Shown: positions 27,737 through 36,552, counted from the stretch's first letter. The stretch: DNA of 64,000 nucleotides from Fibrobacter sp. UWR2 (GCF_002210285.1 NZ_MWQE01000002.1:248001-312000), one strand, 5' to 3'. Notes: a model not told the origin generated them from the sequence alone. Made by a program: numbers and translations.

Positions 27737-28618
27737 CAGTTCCGGCTGCTTGCCAGTGAGGCGCACGAAGATCTCTTCGTACTTCGCGAGCGTGTTCTTC
27801 ACGACGTCTGCCGGAATTTCCGGACCCGGGTAGGTCTTGCCCCAGTCGAGAGTTTCGAGCCAGTCACGGACGTACTGCTTGTCGAAGCTTTCCTGGTTCT
27901 TGCCCACCTGGTACTTGTCTGCCGGCCAGTAGCGGCTAGAGTCCGGAGTCAGCACTTCGTCGATCAGGATGGTTTCGCCGTCAATCTCACCGAATTCGAA
28001 CTTGGTGTCAGCGAGGATGATGCCCTTGGAGGCAGCGTAGTCGCGGGCCTTCGTGTAGATGTCCAAAGACATGTCACGGAGAGTCGTTGCGACCTTTTCG
28101 CCAACGATATCGAAAGTCTGTTCGAAGCTGATGTTTTCGTCGTGGCCAACGTCGGGCTTGGTGCTCGGCGTGTAGAGCGGCTTTTCGAGCTTCTGGCAGA
28201 GCTGCAGGCCTTCGGGGAGGACATGACCGCAGATCTTACCGGTCTTCTGGTAGTCCTTCCAGCCGGAACCCACGATGTAGCCGCGCACGATGCATTCCAC
28301 GGAATGGCGGTGGGCCTTCTTCACGATCATGGAACGGCCGCGGAGGTAGTCGGCGTGCTTCTTGAGTACTTCCGGGTATTCGTTCACGTCGGCGGTGATG
28401 AGGTGGTTCTTCATGCCGAGGTGCTGGAACCAGAACAGCGAAAGCTGGTTGAGGATTTTGCCCTTACCAGGAATCGGGGTGGGGAGCACCACGTCAAAAG
28501 CGGAAAGACGGTCGCTGGCGACCATCAGGAAGCTGTCGCCCAGGTCGTACATGTCGCGTACCTTGCCCTGGTGGAACAGCGGAACTTCGGTAATGGGAGT
28601 ATCAAATTTTAAGCTCAT
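27734..28618 (-). CDS. purC: Phosphoribosylaminoimidazole-succinocarboxamide synthase
   Basis: Purine pathway ligase joining aspartate to CAIR; 294 residues. GKVRDMYDLGDSFLMVASDRLSAFD (in parts), RSMIVKKAHRHSVECIVRGYIVGSGW and the signature LADTKFEFG with LIDEVLTPDSSRYW are all present. The ATG at 28618 is chosen over an in-frame start at 28645 because it opens the conserved region. A TATATT box at 28629-28634 (minus) lies ten bases before it, so the leader is about 3 nt. Divergent from glyS. Confidence 0.97.
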   Translation of the reverse strand: MSLKFDTPITEVPLFHQGKVRDMYDLGDSFLMVASDRLSAFDVVLPTPIPGKGKILNQLSLFWFQHLGMKNHLITADVNEYPEVLKKHADYLRGRSMIVKKAHRHSVECIVRGYIVGSGWKDYQKTGKICGHVLPEGLQLCQKLEKPLYTPSTKPDVGHDENISFEQTFDIVGEKVATTLRDMSLDIYTKARDYAASKGIILADTKFEFGEIDGETILIDEVLTPDSSRYWPADKYQVGKNQESFDKQYVRDWLETLDWGKTYPGPEIPADVVKNTLAKYEEIFVRLTGKQPEL

Positions 28619-28655
28619 AGTGAGCCCAAATATAGCAAAAATCAATTAAAATTGC

Positions 28656-28738
28656 TAAATTTGCCCCCGTCAGGGCCTATCATCCAGGTAGGTTCCTAGT
28701 CCGGCACGCCAAAGCGCCTGCCGATAAAGGATTATAAA
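28656..28738 (+). promoter_or_regulatory. glyS promoter and leader hairpin
   Basis: TAAATT at 28656-28661 is a candidate -10 box. The leader of about 70 nt holds a strong GC hairpin at 28702-28723 (CGGCA-CGC / GCG-CC-TGCCG around CAAA) just upstream of the AAAGGA ribosome site. No T-box specifier structure is seen. Confidence 0.45.
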
Positions 28739-30151
28739 ATGGCAAAGAAAGTTCAGGATGCCCTCAAGGACATCATCTCCCTCTGCAAGCGCCGCGGTTT
28801 CATTTTCCCCGGCTCCGAAATTTACGACGGCCTCGCCAACACTTGGGACTACGGTCCGTATGGCGTGGAACTGAAGCGCAACATCAAGAACCTCTGGTGG
28901 AAGAAGTTTGTTACGAGCCGCCAGGATGTGCTCGGTCTTGATAGCTCTATTCTTTTGAACCCCCGCGTCTGGAAGGCCTCTGGCCACGTGGGCAACTTCT
29001 CCGACCCGCTGGTCGACTGCCTCGCTTGCCACGAACGTTTCCGTGCCGACCAACTCTTGGAAGACAAGCTCGGCGAAGGCTGCTGCGCCGGCAAGAACTT
29101 TGACGAAGTCCACCAGATGATGATGGACAATAAGATTGAATGCCCGACCTGCGGCAAGACCGACTGGACCAAGCCCCGCGCATTCAACCTGATGTTCCAG
29201 ACCGAAATCGGCGTGATCGAAGGCGAAGGCAACAAGGTGTACCTCCGTCCGGAAACCGCTCAGGGCATCTTCGTCGACTTCAAGAACATTGTCGATAACG
29301 TCCGCCCGCGCATCCCGTTCGGTGTGGGCCAGATTGGTAAGTCCTTCCGTAACGAAATCACTCCGGGTAACTTCATTTTCCGTACCCGCGAATTCGAACA
29401 GATGGAGCTGGAATTCTTCTGTGAACCGGGCACCGAACTTGACTGGTACAACTTCTGGCGCAAGTACTGCTTCGACTGGCTCGTGAACGACCTCGGCGTG
29501 AACAAGGAAAAACTCCGCCTCCGCGAACATGCCAAGGAAGAACTTTCTCACTACTCCAACGGTACCACCGACGTCGAATACGAATTCCCGTTCGGTTGGG
29601 GCGAACTCTGGGGTATTGCCAGCCGTACGAACTACGACTTGACGCAGCACCAGAACGAATCCAAGGTCAAGCAGGAATACATTGACCCGGTGCAGAACAA
29701 GCGCTACATCCCGTATGTGGTGGAACCGTCCCTCGGTGTGGAACGCCTGCTCCTCGTGCTCCTCTGCGACGCCTACGACGTGGAAAAGCTCGAAAACGAC
29801 GAACGTACCGTGCTCCACTTTGATCCGAAGATTGCTCCGGTGAAGGTCGCCGTTCTCCCGCTCGTGAAGAAGGGCCAGGTGAAGGCCAAGGCCGAAGAAC
29901 TCTACCAGAAGCTCCTCAACCGTTGGAACGTGGAATACGACGAAACGCAGTCCATCGGTAAGCGCTACCGCCGTCAGGACGAACTCGGCACGCCGTTCTG
30001 CGTGACCGTCGACTTCGACACGGTGGGCGAGGGTGAATCCGATCCGGCAAAGCTCGGCTTCGTGACCGTTCGCGAACGCGACTCCATGAAGCAGGAACTG
30101 GTCAAGATCGACGAACTCGAAGCTTACCTCTCTGCTAAGCTCGGTTGTTAA
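28739..30151 (+). CDS. glyS: Glycine--tRNA ligase, single-chain type
   Basis: Charges tRNA-Gly. It has 470 residues and is of the dimeric single-chain (eukaryote/Thermus-like) type, not the alpha2-beta2 type. Class II motifs: FRNEITPGNFIFRTREFEQME (motif 2, about residues 203-222) and EPSLGVERLLLVLL (motif 3). The insertion has CLAC and CPTC pairs that could bind zinc. The anticodon-binding domain (about 360-470) contains KYxRQDELGTPFCVTVDF-like sequence. Divergent from purC. A terminator follows at 30184-30212. Confidence 0.97.
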   Translation: MAKKVQDALKDIISLCKRRGFIFPGSEIYDGLANTWDYGPYGVELKRNIKNLWWKKFVTSRQDVLGLDSSILLNPRVWKASGHVGNFSDPLVDCLACHERFRADQLLEDKLGEGCCAGKNFDEVHQMMMDNKIECPTCGKTDWTKPRAFNLMFQTEIGVIEGEGNKVYLRPETAQGIFVDFKNIVDNVRPRIPFGVGQIGKSFRNEITPGNFIFRTREFEQMELEFFCEPGTELDWYNFWRKYCFDWLVNDLGVNKEKLRLREHAKEELSHYSNGTTDVEYEFPFGWGELWGIASRTNYDLTQHQNESKVKQEYIDPVQNKRYIPYVVEPSLGVERLLLVLLCDAYDVEKLENDERTVLHFDPKIAPVKVAVLPLVKKGQVKAKAEELYQKLLNRWNVEYDETQSIGKRYRRQDELGTPFCVTVDFDTVGEGESDPAKLGFVTVRERDSMKQELVKIDELEAYLSAKLGC

Positions 30152-30183
30152 GATTCCCTTTGGAATCCTTCCTAGAAATACGT

Positions 30184-30212
30184 AAAAGGGCCCGGAAACG
30201 GGCCTTTTTGCA
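30184..30212 (+). terminator. Terminator of glyS
   Basis: GGCCCG, loop GAAA, CGGGCC, extended by A and T tracts (AAAAGG...CCTTTTT). Confidence 0.88.
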
Positions 30213-30221
30213 TTTTTGCTC

Positions 30222-30249
30222 TTGCGAATAAACTTGTAAAAGGTATATT
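30222..30249 (+). promoter_or_regulatory. Leaderless promoter of the FISUMP/barrel operon
   Basis: TTGCGA at 30222-30227, a 16-bp spacer and TATATT at 30244-30249. The ATG at 30258 follows after eight bases, so the leader is predicted to be 0-2 nt. Confidence 0.6.
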
Positions 30250-30257
30250 TAATTATC

Positions 30258-31154
30258 ATGAAGAAGAAAAGTCTTTTAGCAATGATTTCGGTGCCGTTCC
30301 TGTTTTTCCAGGCGTGCACTACCGATGCTGGTTACGACCCCAGTAAGGACTACAGCAATAAAGAGGCATCTTACAAGGTTGAAGATTTGTATGAAATGCC
30401 CTATTGCAGAAAAAATCTTGAATCTATGGTTGTTTATGCCGAATGGGAAGGCTACGATTTCGTGTGTAGTGAAGGCTTCTGGGTGAAACTTCGCCACAAT
30501 GAAAATGGCTCTAAACTCGACGATCTTCCCGAGTCGTATTATTCCAACGACAATGACGGAGACGATGATAATGGCGGAAACAACAGCGGACTGGATTACC
30601 AAACATCCACGATGACGGATTCCCGCGACGGTAAGACATACAAGACTGTCACCATCGGTAACCAGACCTGGATGGCCGAGAACCTTGCCTATAAGACCCT
30701 GTATAGCTTTGAATATGATTGGCCCATCGATGATATGAAAATGGGATTGTTCTACGATTGGGATTATGCCGTATATGGAGGTCTCAACAAGAGAGATATC
30801 TGTCCGAGCGGCTGGCACTTGCCTTCGAAGAATGAGTGGAGCCAATTGATTGAACATGTCGGTGGCAAGGAGTATGCTTTTAACCTTAAATCAAAAGATT
30901 ATTGGGATTACGAATCCGGTGTTACGAGTGGGGTCGACAAGTATGGTTTTTCTGCTGTTCCGGCTGGTTACAGGGAAGACGGTCAGAATTACATACAACA
31001 AGGCTATAGCTTGGCCGCATTCTGGACAAGTGACGGCTATGATGGGGGAGAAACCTATGCATATGCCTGCATGATGTCTTCTGCTAGCGATAAAATAACC
31101 CTGCCGACGGAACAGATTTATAGTTACCTCAACGTGCGCTGCATAAAGGATTAG
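30258..31154 (+). CDS. FISUMP-domain lipoprotein
   Basis: A 298-residue lipoprotein. The signal peptide ends in the lipobox FFQAC (Cys20). An unfamiliar region (about 22-95) with two Cys and an Asp/Asn/Gly-rich linker follows, then one FISUMP domain (about 112-298). That domain shows DSRDGKTYKTVTIGNQTWMAENL (in pieces), CPSGWHLPSKNEW, GFSAVPAGYR and VRCIKD. First gene of a tight four-gene operon: the next start is six bases after its stop. A surface location is inferred from the lipobox; function unknown. Confidence 0.9.
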   Translation: MKKKSLLAMISVPFLFFQACTTDAGYDPSKDYSNKEASYKVEDLYEMPYCRKNLESMVVYAEWEGYDFVCSEGFWVKLRHNENGSKLDDLPESYYSNDNDGDDDNGGNNSGLDYQTSTMTDSRDGKTYKTVTIGNQTWMAENLAYKTLYSFEYDWPIDDMKMGLFYDWDYAVYGGLNKRDICPSGWHLPSKNEWSQLIEHVGGKEYAFNLKSKDYWDYESGVTSGVDKYGFSAVPAGYREDGQNYIQQGYSLAAFWTSDGYDGGETYAYACMMSSASDKITLPTEQIYSYLNVRCIKD

Positions 31155-31160
31155 ACAGCC

Positions 31161-31607
31161 ATGAGATATTTTACACTCAGTATTCTTGCGCTATTGATGT
31201 TCCTTCTTACATCGTGTGCTTCCGTGCCTTATACCATGACCGGAACGCCCAAGAACCCGAAACCGCTGGATCCATCGGTAGAGGTCGTTGTAGTGAATGC
31301 GAAATCGGTACCAGTGCTGCCATTTGATTACACCTATCTGGGCACAATCGAGACGGAGGCTTCCGTGGGTTGCTCAACCGGAGGTACGGTAGAACAGCTT
31401 CGCCAGATGGCCCGCGAACTTGGCGCGAACCTTGTTTATGTCAAGAAGGTTGATACCGGCATAGCCTTTGTTTATACGGGCATCGTGATGATGTCGTCAC
31501 AATGCCTTACCTTGCTTGCTGACTTTATCTATGCGGAATCTCCCCTGATTACCAAATGGCAAGAAGAGGACAAGAAAGCAAAGGCCAAAAAAGAGGGTAA
31601 GGAGTAA
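31161..31607 (+). CDS. Small lipoprotein, heavy-metal-binding-domain-like fold
   Basis: A 148-residue lipoprotein whose signal peptide ends in LLTSC (Cys19). The core reads VEVVVVNAKSVPVLPFDYTYLGTIETE and QLRQMARELGANLVYVKKV. That is the strand-helix-strand arrangement of small bacterial lipoproteins in which an ARELGAN helix follows a conserved strand. A basic Lys-rich tail ends the protein. It lies between the FISUMP gene and the first barrel gene with gaps of six bases. Function unknown. Confidence 0.72.
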   Translation: MRYFTLSILALLMFLLTSCASVPYTMTGTPKNPKPLDPSVEVVVVNAKSVPVLPFDYTYLGTIETEASVGCSTGGTVEQLRQMARELGANLVYVKKVDTGIAFVYTGIVMMSSQCLTLLADFIYAESPLITKWQEEDKKAKAKKEGKE

Positions 31608-31613
31608 GGCGAT

Positions 31614-32936
31614 ATGATTATACGTAAAGCATATTTTGTTCTGGCCTTTTTCTTTGCTGTGCTGGCTTCGGCTTCGGATCTCTCGGATTTCGAAAAGTCG
31701 CTTACCCAGGGTGCTGGAGACTCCGCCTCGGCGTCTTCGGGCAATTCCTTCGAGCAGTCGCTGATGAGTGAGGACGGCTCCAGCATGTCTTATGTCTATC
31801 GTGGGCGCGAAGCGCTTATGCAAGCCATCAAGAGCGGGGATACCGCCGAAATCTCGCAGAAGATTTCTGACCTCGACAACATGAAGACGGACGCTGTTTT
31901 CCCCTTGGTGAACATTGAGAAGGAAGTCATCTACATGGACAAGAAAATGTGGCGCCAGCTGCTGCAGCACGAAGTGAACCTTTTCAAGACGTATTACGAT
32001 TCCATCGAACCACCCGATGTGCAATATGCCGAAAATGACGAACTCATGATTTACGTGAAGGACAAGATTGCCAAGATTGACACACAGTCGACCTTGTTCA
32101 GTACGGTATCGAGTCAGATAGAAAGATCGAACCTGCAAGAACACGAGAAGATGGAACTCGAAATCGTCCTTCTGCTTCACAATGCATACTCCATGGGCGC
32201 TTACCGAAGAATAGCGGAACTTTCGAAGACGTTCTGCGAAAAGTACCCGGACCATCCCGATGTCCCGTGGATAAAGAAGAGCGTCGCCGCCCCGGCCGAA
32301 CGCATGGACGTGCGCAAGATGTACTATGCGGAACGTGCCGAACGCAAGGAAGAATTTATTGCGAAGAATTTCTACACCGGTGGATTAGGCGTGAACCTGT
32401 TCTTTTTGCCGGGAGGCCTTGCTTTCGGGTTCGATGACATGTACCGTTCCGACCTGTTTGAACCGCAGGATCCGGGCCTTTATGCGGAAATTTATCTGCA
32501 GGTAAAGAGGTTCTCGCTGAGTGGTGAAATTCTTGGCTCTGGCGTTACAGGGCTTGCTTCGTATAGCCTGGGCCTGGGCTATGTGGTGTACGATAGCCGT
32601 TACCTCAAGGTGCGTCCGTATGCCGCTATAGGTTTTCCAGAATTGATTCTAGATGCGAAAGATGATTTCAAGGGTCCGGCTCGTGGTAATGGCGAGGTAA
32701 CGGTTTTACATAAAGGGAGTACCGAGAGTGTTTCCGAAGGCATGACTGCTACGCTTGCCGTGAACGTTGATTTCAAGTTCATCACTGCGTTCCTTTTCAC
32801 TTCGAATAACAAATTCTTTAGCATGTCTCTCGTAGGCAAGTTCGGGGTGTCATACATCGAAGCTGAAGGCTATGCTGTTAATGGTTCTGGCGTAACACCG
32901 TTCTGTAACTTTGGCCTCGGGTTCCATTTCTGGTAA
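31614..32936 (+). CDS. Exported helical protein with C-terminal beta-barrel, paralogue 1
   Basis: A 440-residue protein with a cleavable signal peptide (about 1-20, ending ASAS). Residues about 50-245 are helical and TPR-like (LQEHEKMELEIVLLLHNAYSMGAY; AELSKTFCEKYPDHPDVPW). Residues about 250-440 are alternating strands starting at FYTGGLGVNLFF and ending in GLGFHFW. The terminal aromatic residue is typical of outer-membrane barrels. The next gene has the same layout and shares FYTGGxGV, the DSRxxxVxPxxxxGF segment and the terminal W. Likely outer membrane, with the helical part in the periplasm. Confidence 0.72.
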   Translation: MIIRKAYFVLAFFFAVLASASDLSDFEKSLTQGAGDSASASSGNSFEQSLMSEDGSSMSYVYRGREALMQAIKSGDTAEISQKISDLDNMKTDAVFPLVNIEKEVIYMDKKMWRQLLQHEVNLFKTYYDSIEPPDVQYAENDELMIYVKDKIAKIDTQSTLFSTVSSQIERSNLQEHEKMELEIVLLLHNAYSMGAYRRIAELSKTFCEKYPDHPDVPWIKKSVAAPAERMDVRKMYYAERAERKEEFIAKNFYTGGLGVNLFFLPGGLAFGFDDMYRSDLFEPQDPGLYAEIYLQVKRFSLSGEILGSGVTGLASYSLGLGYVVYDSRYLKVRPYAAIGFPELILDAKDDFKGPARGNGEVTVLHKGSTESVSEGMTATLAVNVDFKFITAFLFTSNNKFFSMSLVGKFGVSYIEAEGYAVNGSGVTPFCNFGLGFHFW

Positions 32937-32941
32937 TCAAT

Positions 32942-34207
32942 ATGAAAAAACTTATTGTAATTCTTCTGGTTCTGGCTTCTTTCTGTTTCTCGCAAGAACA
33001 GGAAGGCGTAAAAAAAGATATCTACAACACTCCTTCCAAGAAGGAACTCTTTAGCCGTGCGCGCGACGTGTTAAAGAAGTCCCTCGAGAGCAAGGATTTC
33101 GAAAGGGCGGGCGAGGCGTACGCCTACTTGCAGGCCAACTTGAACGACGGTGCCCCGCTCAGCATTTTCGAAGAATACCTTATTGACATGGAAATGGGGA
33201 AATATGCCGACGGTGTCCGCAAGTACGCAAGCCAGCGCCGCATATTGCTGGATTCCTCGTACACGCCCGAAAAGAAGGACGAACGCTATTACGAGAAGGA
33301 CGCCCTCCACAAGTACCTTTACGACAAGTTCGACCCGTTCACGGAGGCCAAGGCGGATTCCATGGTGAAGCTCGTCGATGCGTCTGATGTGAGCGAAGAA
33401 ATCAAGGACCTCTATGCGACGATGATCTATGGTGAACTCACCATCGGTTTCGATTTCTACAAGTTCCGCTCGAACACCTTCATTTATCGCAATGTCCGTG
33501 ATACCGCACGTGCCGACCAGTTCCTGGAACGTGCAAAATCCTTTGTCGAGAAGAACCCCTACACGGAACATACCGGCTACCTCAAGAACAGTGTTATTCC
33601 CTTTGTCGAAAAAATTGTGCAGCGCTTGCGCGACTTCCGCAAGGATCCTCTAAAGCACAAGTACTACACCGGCGGTATGGGTGTGTATGCGGGTTTTTGG
33701 GCGGGCTTCTTGACGGGCGACGCTACCGACTACCTCCACACGGAAATGGGGTCGAGCTTCAATTTCGAAGGCTCATTGCAGTGGGGGCGCATCTCGCTTA
33801 ACTTCTTCTATAATTACGGGCTTATAAGCAGGCCGGCGGATTATCAGTGGGATGATTACGAAGACGAACTGATTGGGCTTACGCTGGGCTTTACCGCCTT
33901 CGATTCCCGTTTCGTGAGGGTTGAACCGTTTATCGGCTTTGCTACCTACGATTTTATGTGTGCCGACGCTAGCTCCAATGTCTTTGTTCTCGGTCTCAAT
34001 ACGGATGTTCGCCTCTTTGTCAAGAAACCGCAACATTACGGCGGTTTCGCGTTTGCCCTTGTGGCGCGTCTCAAGTACCAGGCGAATTTCGGAACTCTCG
34101 ATTACTACGAACGCGGCATCATTGATGATTCGGAAACGGGTAAGGATATTGAAGCGGGATTTGTTGCCCACCAGTTCGGCATAAACCTTGGCCTGTTCCT
34201 CTGGTAG
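32942..34207 (+). CDS. Exported helical protein with C-terminal beta-barrel, paralogue 2
   Basis: A 421-residue paralogue of the preceding gene. The signal peptide is MKKLIVILLVLASFCFS. A helical region (about 30-235) is rich in charged helices. The strand-rich C-terminal half starts at YYTGGMGVYAGFW, includes AFDSRFVRVEPFIGFATYDF and ends in NLGLFLW. Last gene of the operon: it starts five bases after the previous stop and ends before a strong terminator. Two unequal barrel subunits encoded with two lipoproteins suggest one envelope complex. That is inference from the operon. Confidence 0.72.
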   Translation: MKKLIVILLVLASFCFSQEQEGVKKDIYNTPSKKELFSRARDVLKKSLESKDFERAGEAYAYLQANLNDGAPLSIFEEYLIDMEMGKYADGVRKYASQRRILLDSSYTPEKKDERYYEKDALHKYLYDKFDPFTEAKADSMVKLVDASDVSEEIKDLYATMIYGELTIGFDFYKFRSNTFIYRNVRDTARADQFLERAKSFVEKNPYTEHTGYLKNSVIPFVEKIVQRLRDFRKDPLKHKYYTGGMGVYAGFWAGFLTGDATDYLHTEMGSSFNFEGSLQWGRISLNFFYNYGLISRPADYQWDDYEDELIGLTLGFTAFDSRFVRVEPFIGFATYDFMCADASSNVFVLGLNTDVRLFVKKPQHYGGFAFALVARLKYQANFGTLDYYERGIIDDSETGKDIEAGFVAHQFGINLGLFLW

Positions 34208-34238
34208 GGCGTGTTTCTTTTCTTCACTCAATAAACGA

Positions 34239-34264
34239 AAAAGACCTTCATTTGAAGGTCTTTT
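34239..34264 (+). terminator. Terminator of the FISUMP/barrel operon
   Basis: AAAAGACCTTC (34239-34249), loop ATTT, GAAGGTCTTTT (34254-34264): a perfect 11-bp stem. It also faces the minus-strand tRNAs and can work both ways. Confidence 0.92.
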
Positions 34265-34268
34265 ATCG

Positions 34269-34344
34269 CGGGATAGACGAGGCTTGAACTCGCAACCTCC
34301 GGCGTGACAGGCCGGTGCTCTAACCAAAATTGAGCTACCACCCC
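34269..34344 (-). tRNA. tRNA-Asp (anticodon GTC)
   Basis: The anticodon arm CCGGCCTGTCACGCCGG gives GTC. The D loop (AATTTTGGTTA) is two bases longer than usual. Acceptor GGGGTGG pairs with CTATCCC with two G-U pairs; discriminator G73 as expected for Asp. No encoded CCA. Downstream of tRNA-Val. Confidence 0.94.
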
Positions 34345-34367
34345 AAATCGTTTCCGATTTTCGGTAG

Positions 34368-34442
34368 TGGGCGATAACGGATTCGAACCGCTGACATTCT
34401 GCTTGTAAGGCAGACGCTCTGAACCAACTGAGCTAATCGCCC
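34368..34442 (-). tRNA. tRNA-Val (anticodon TAC)
   Basis: The anticodon arm CTGCCTTACAAGGCAG gives TAC. Acceptor GGGCGAT pairs with ATCGCCC; discriminator A73. The 23-base spacer to tRNA-Asp contains a small AAATCG/CGATTT hairpin. The pair is probably one transcript. Confidence 0.95.
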
Positions 34443-34448
34443 GGAATT

Positions 34449-34646
34449 TTAATCCTGCTTGTCCTGCTTTTTGCCGGTGAAGAGGATTCCGAGGGGAATC
34501 ACGACCATGTAGGCAACAACCAGGATAAGGGGTGCAACCGTGAGGCTGACCGGATTATCTGCAGGGCCAGTGGCGAGGCAGAGGAATCCAATAACGAGCA
34601 GTAAAACGCCGATGGCAATAAGAATGATATTCTTTTTATTCAACAT
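34449..34646 (-). CDS. Small two-helix membrane protein
   Basis: A 65-residue protein with two hydrophobic helices (about 6-25 and 37-58), joined by CLATGPADNPVSLTVAP and ending in a Lys-rich tail. Similar short proteins with GPxDNPxSxxVAPxxL occur in Bacteroidetes and Chlorobi relatives; no function is known. The start at 34646 has a GAGGA ribosome site. It lies just upstream of tRNA-Val on the same strand. Confidence 0.7.
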   Translation of the reverse strand: MLNKKNIILIAIGVLLLVIGFLCLATGPADNPVSLTVAPLILVVAYMVVIPLGILFTGKKQDKQD

Positions 34647-34743
34647 TTACTACGTCCTCTTGATTACGTGCCAAATATAAAAATATTTCCCTTGTTGTCA
34701 ACCAAAAATAAAGAATGCGGGCGAATTTTTGCCCGCAAATGAC

Positions 34744-35274
34744 TTAGTATTCCTGTAATCCCTCGTTGTCGACAGGTACGGGTTGGGGCGGAGGAGTTTG
34801 CTCTTGCCTTACGGCCTTGGGCTCGTTGGTTCCGTTATCCCATGCGCTCCCGTTGGACTGGAACGGGGAGGTGTTCCAAGCGTCGCCGCCAGCAAAGCCT
34901 CCGTTGTATTTTCCTTGCTCGTTGACAATCGGGTTCGAGTAGTCGAGCGGGATGTAAACTTGATCCGGATAAGCCTCGTATACGTAGAGGGTAACGAAGT
35001 AGGTCAGAAATCCCCAGAGTATGGAAGAGGTCGTTATCTCGCGCTGGATGCTTGTTCTTCCGACGACGTTGCCGTTTTTGACCGCTTCGAGTTCAAGCGT
35101 GTGGGGCGTCCCACGCTGCGGAATCTTGCAATCCTGGCTATCTTCGCAAAGCAGGATCCCGTCACCGTAGACCTGGTAGCTCCTGCCGTCAGTCGTCTGA
35201 ATATGAGTCTGACTTAGGTAGCAACCGCTAAGCGATAACGCCAAGACCGGAAGGATGTATTTTGCGATACGCAC
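34744..35274 (-). CDS. Lipoprotein of unknown function
   Basis: A 176-residue lipoprotein with signal peptide ending in LSGC (Cys18). A beta-rich N-terminal half (TTDGRSYQVYGDGILLCEDSQ) is followed by a hydrophobic stretch (ILWGFLTYFVTLYVY, about 88-102) and a Pro/Asn/Gln-rich tail. It starts nine bases after the stop of the barrel gene at 35284, so the two are one operon and the products may work together. Not recognised. Confidence 0.7.
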   Translation of the reverse strand: MRIAKYILPVLALSLSGCYLSQTHIQTTDGRSYQVYGDGILLCEDSQDCKIPQRGTPHTLELEAVKNGNVVGRTSIQREITTSSILWGFLTYFVTLYVYEAYPDQVYIPLDYSNPIVNEQGKYNGGFAGGDAWNTSPFQSNGSAWDNGTNEPKAVRQEQTPPPQPVPVDNEGLQEY

Positions 35275-35283
35275 GATTGAACC

Positions 35284-36381
35284 TTAGAAACCGTAACCGA
35301 ACTTGAGATCGAACATGAAGCCCTGGAACAGTTTGCTGGATTTATTTGGAAGTTTCTTGCTGTAGCCGCCGGTGTAGTCGTTCCAGACATCTTCCGAGAC
35401 ATATTCTTTCGGCTCCTCAAGCTTGTAGAAGTCCACGAAATACTTGACCTCGAAGAAGAGCGCAATGGAGCTTGCTCTGTTGAACATGATGCCTGCACCG
35501 CCGTAGGCTCCGACACCGGAAGAGGTATAGGTGTAGGTATCCGTTCTGTCTTTGGTCGTGACACGGTTTCTTTTGACACTGTCGTCGTATTCAGAACTGG
35601 TGTACGGATGCGTAACGTCGGTGTTGAAATCGACGGAAGAGAGGTTGAGGCCGCCACCAATGTAGGGCGCAATGAACTTGCGGCCGAACGGGTAGTGGAT
35701 GGAAATGCCGATGTCTGCATAGCTATAGCGGTTGTCTGTTCCCATTCCCCAGAAGTTCGCATCGAGCCCGATGAGGAGGGTCTGGGTATCATACATGCCG
35801 AACAGATTCACACCCGGTGTCATTTCTACGATGGGGGAGAGCGGAACCATACCTCCAATACCGATACCAAAGTAGGAGTTCACCTTCTTGCGCTTCGGGA
35901 GCTTGGTCTCGTTCTCGGTGACATTATAGATATCCTGGTCGGAAGTTGCCTTTTCGCGGGTGCCGATATTACGTGCTACACGCTGAATAATGGGGTCGAA
36001 ATCGTCAGGATTGGCAGCCTTGAGGCGGTCTGTCCAGATGGGAGCGTCTTGCGATGTGGAGTACAGTTTGAAGGAGAGGATGACGCTTTCACCAAGTCGG
36101 GTGAATTCCGCGATGATGTACTTGGAACAACCTTTCGCGACCGCCTTATTCTTGACAGTTTCCTGTTTTTCGATGGTAACGCTATCCTGGGCAGAGCCCT
36201 CGATGAGGATGAAGCGGCCGTCATCTTCGATGTAGGTTTTCATCAGTTTCATGGCGGCGATGCCGTAGTCGCTGTGGATGTTCGTGGTACCGACGGGTGC
36301 CATGTATACCTTTTCAGCGGCAAAAGAACTGATAGTCAAAATCGCTGCAAATAGTGCTATGTGTTTAATGAGAGTCTTCAT
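35284..36381 (-). CDS. Exported protein with periplasmic alpha/beta domain and C-terminal beta-barrel
   Basis: A 365-residue protein. The signal peptide ends at SFA (about 20). Residues about 22-150 form an alpha/beta domain (VYMAPVGTTNIHSDYGIAAM; LIEGSAQDSVTIE; KYIIAEFTRLGESVILSFKLY). It resembles the anticodon-like domain of LpoB/TolB-N/CsgG-type proteins. Residues about 165-365 are strands of an outer-membrane barrel ending in LKFGYGF. The ATG at 36381 is preferred over 36408 because of an AAGGAG site seven bases upstream and a standard signal peptide. Heads the operon with the lipoprotein gene. Confidence 0.72.
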   Translation of the reverse strand: MKTLIKHIALFAAILTISSFAAEKVYMAPVGTTNIHSDYGIAAMKLMKTYIEDDGRFILIEGSAQDSVTIEKQETVKNKAVAKGCSKYIIAEFTRLGESVILSFKLYSTSQDAPIWTDRLKAANPDDFDPIIQRVARNIGTREKATSDQDIYNVTENETKLPKRKKVNSYFGIGIGGMVPLSPIVEMTPGVNLFGMYDTQTLLIGLDANFWGMGTDNRYSYADIGISIHYPFGRKFIAPYIGGGLNLSSVDFNTDVTHPYTSSEYDDSVKRNRVTTKDRTDTYTYTSSGVGAYGGAGIMFNRASSIALFFEVKYFVDFYKLEEPKEYVSEDVWNDYTGGYSKKLPNKSSKLFQGFMFDLKFGYGF

Positions 36382-36519
36382 GTTGGTTCTCCTTGTCTTT
36401 GTATTCAAATATATAAAAACGGAGATAAAAAGGATAACCTTATGGCCGAAATGGTATGATAAGGTGATTTTACGGCTTATATATCGACAAAAGGTGTTTT
36501 TTGGGGGATGAGCAAACTT

Positions 36520-36547
36520 AAAAGGTCCCGCTTTTGCGGGACCCTTT
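36520..36547 (-). terminator. Terminator of the ABC-F gene
   Basis: GGTCCCGC (36524-36531), loop TTTT, GCGGGACC (36536-36543), flanked by A/T tracts. It lies six bases beyond the stop codon at 36553. Confidence 0.88.
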
Positions 36548-36552
36548 GAACA

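Noticed and set aside
28670..30319. A 549-codon open frame opposite glyS
   Set aside because: Antisense shadow; glyS has all class II motifs.
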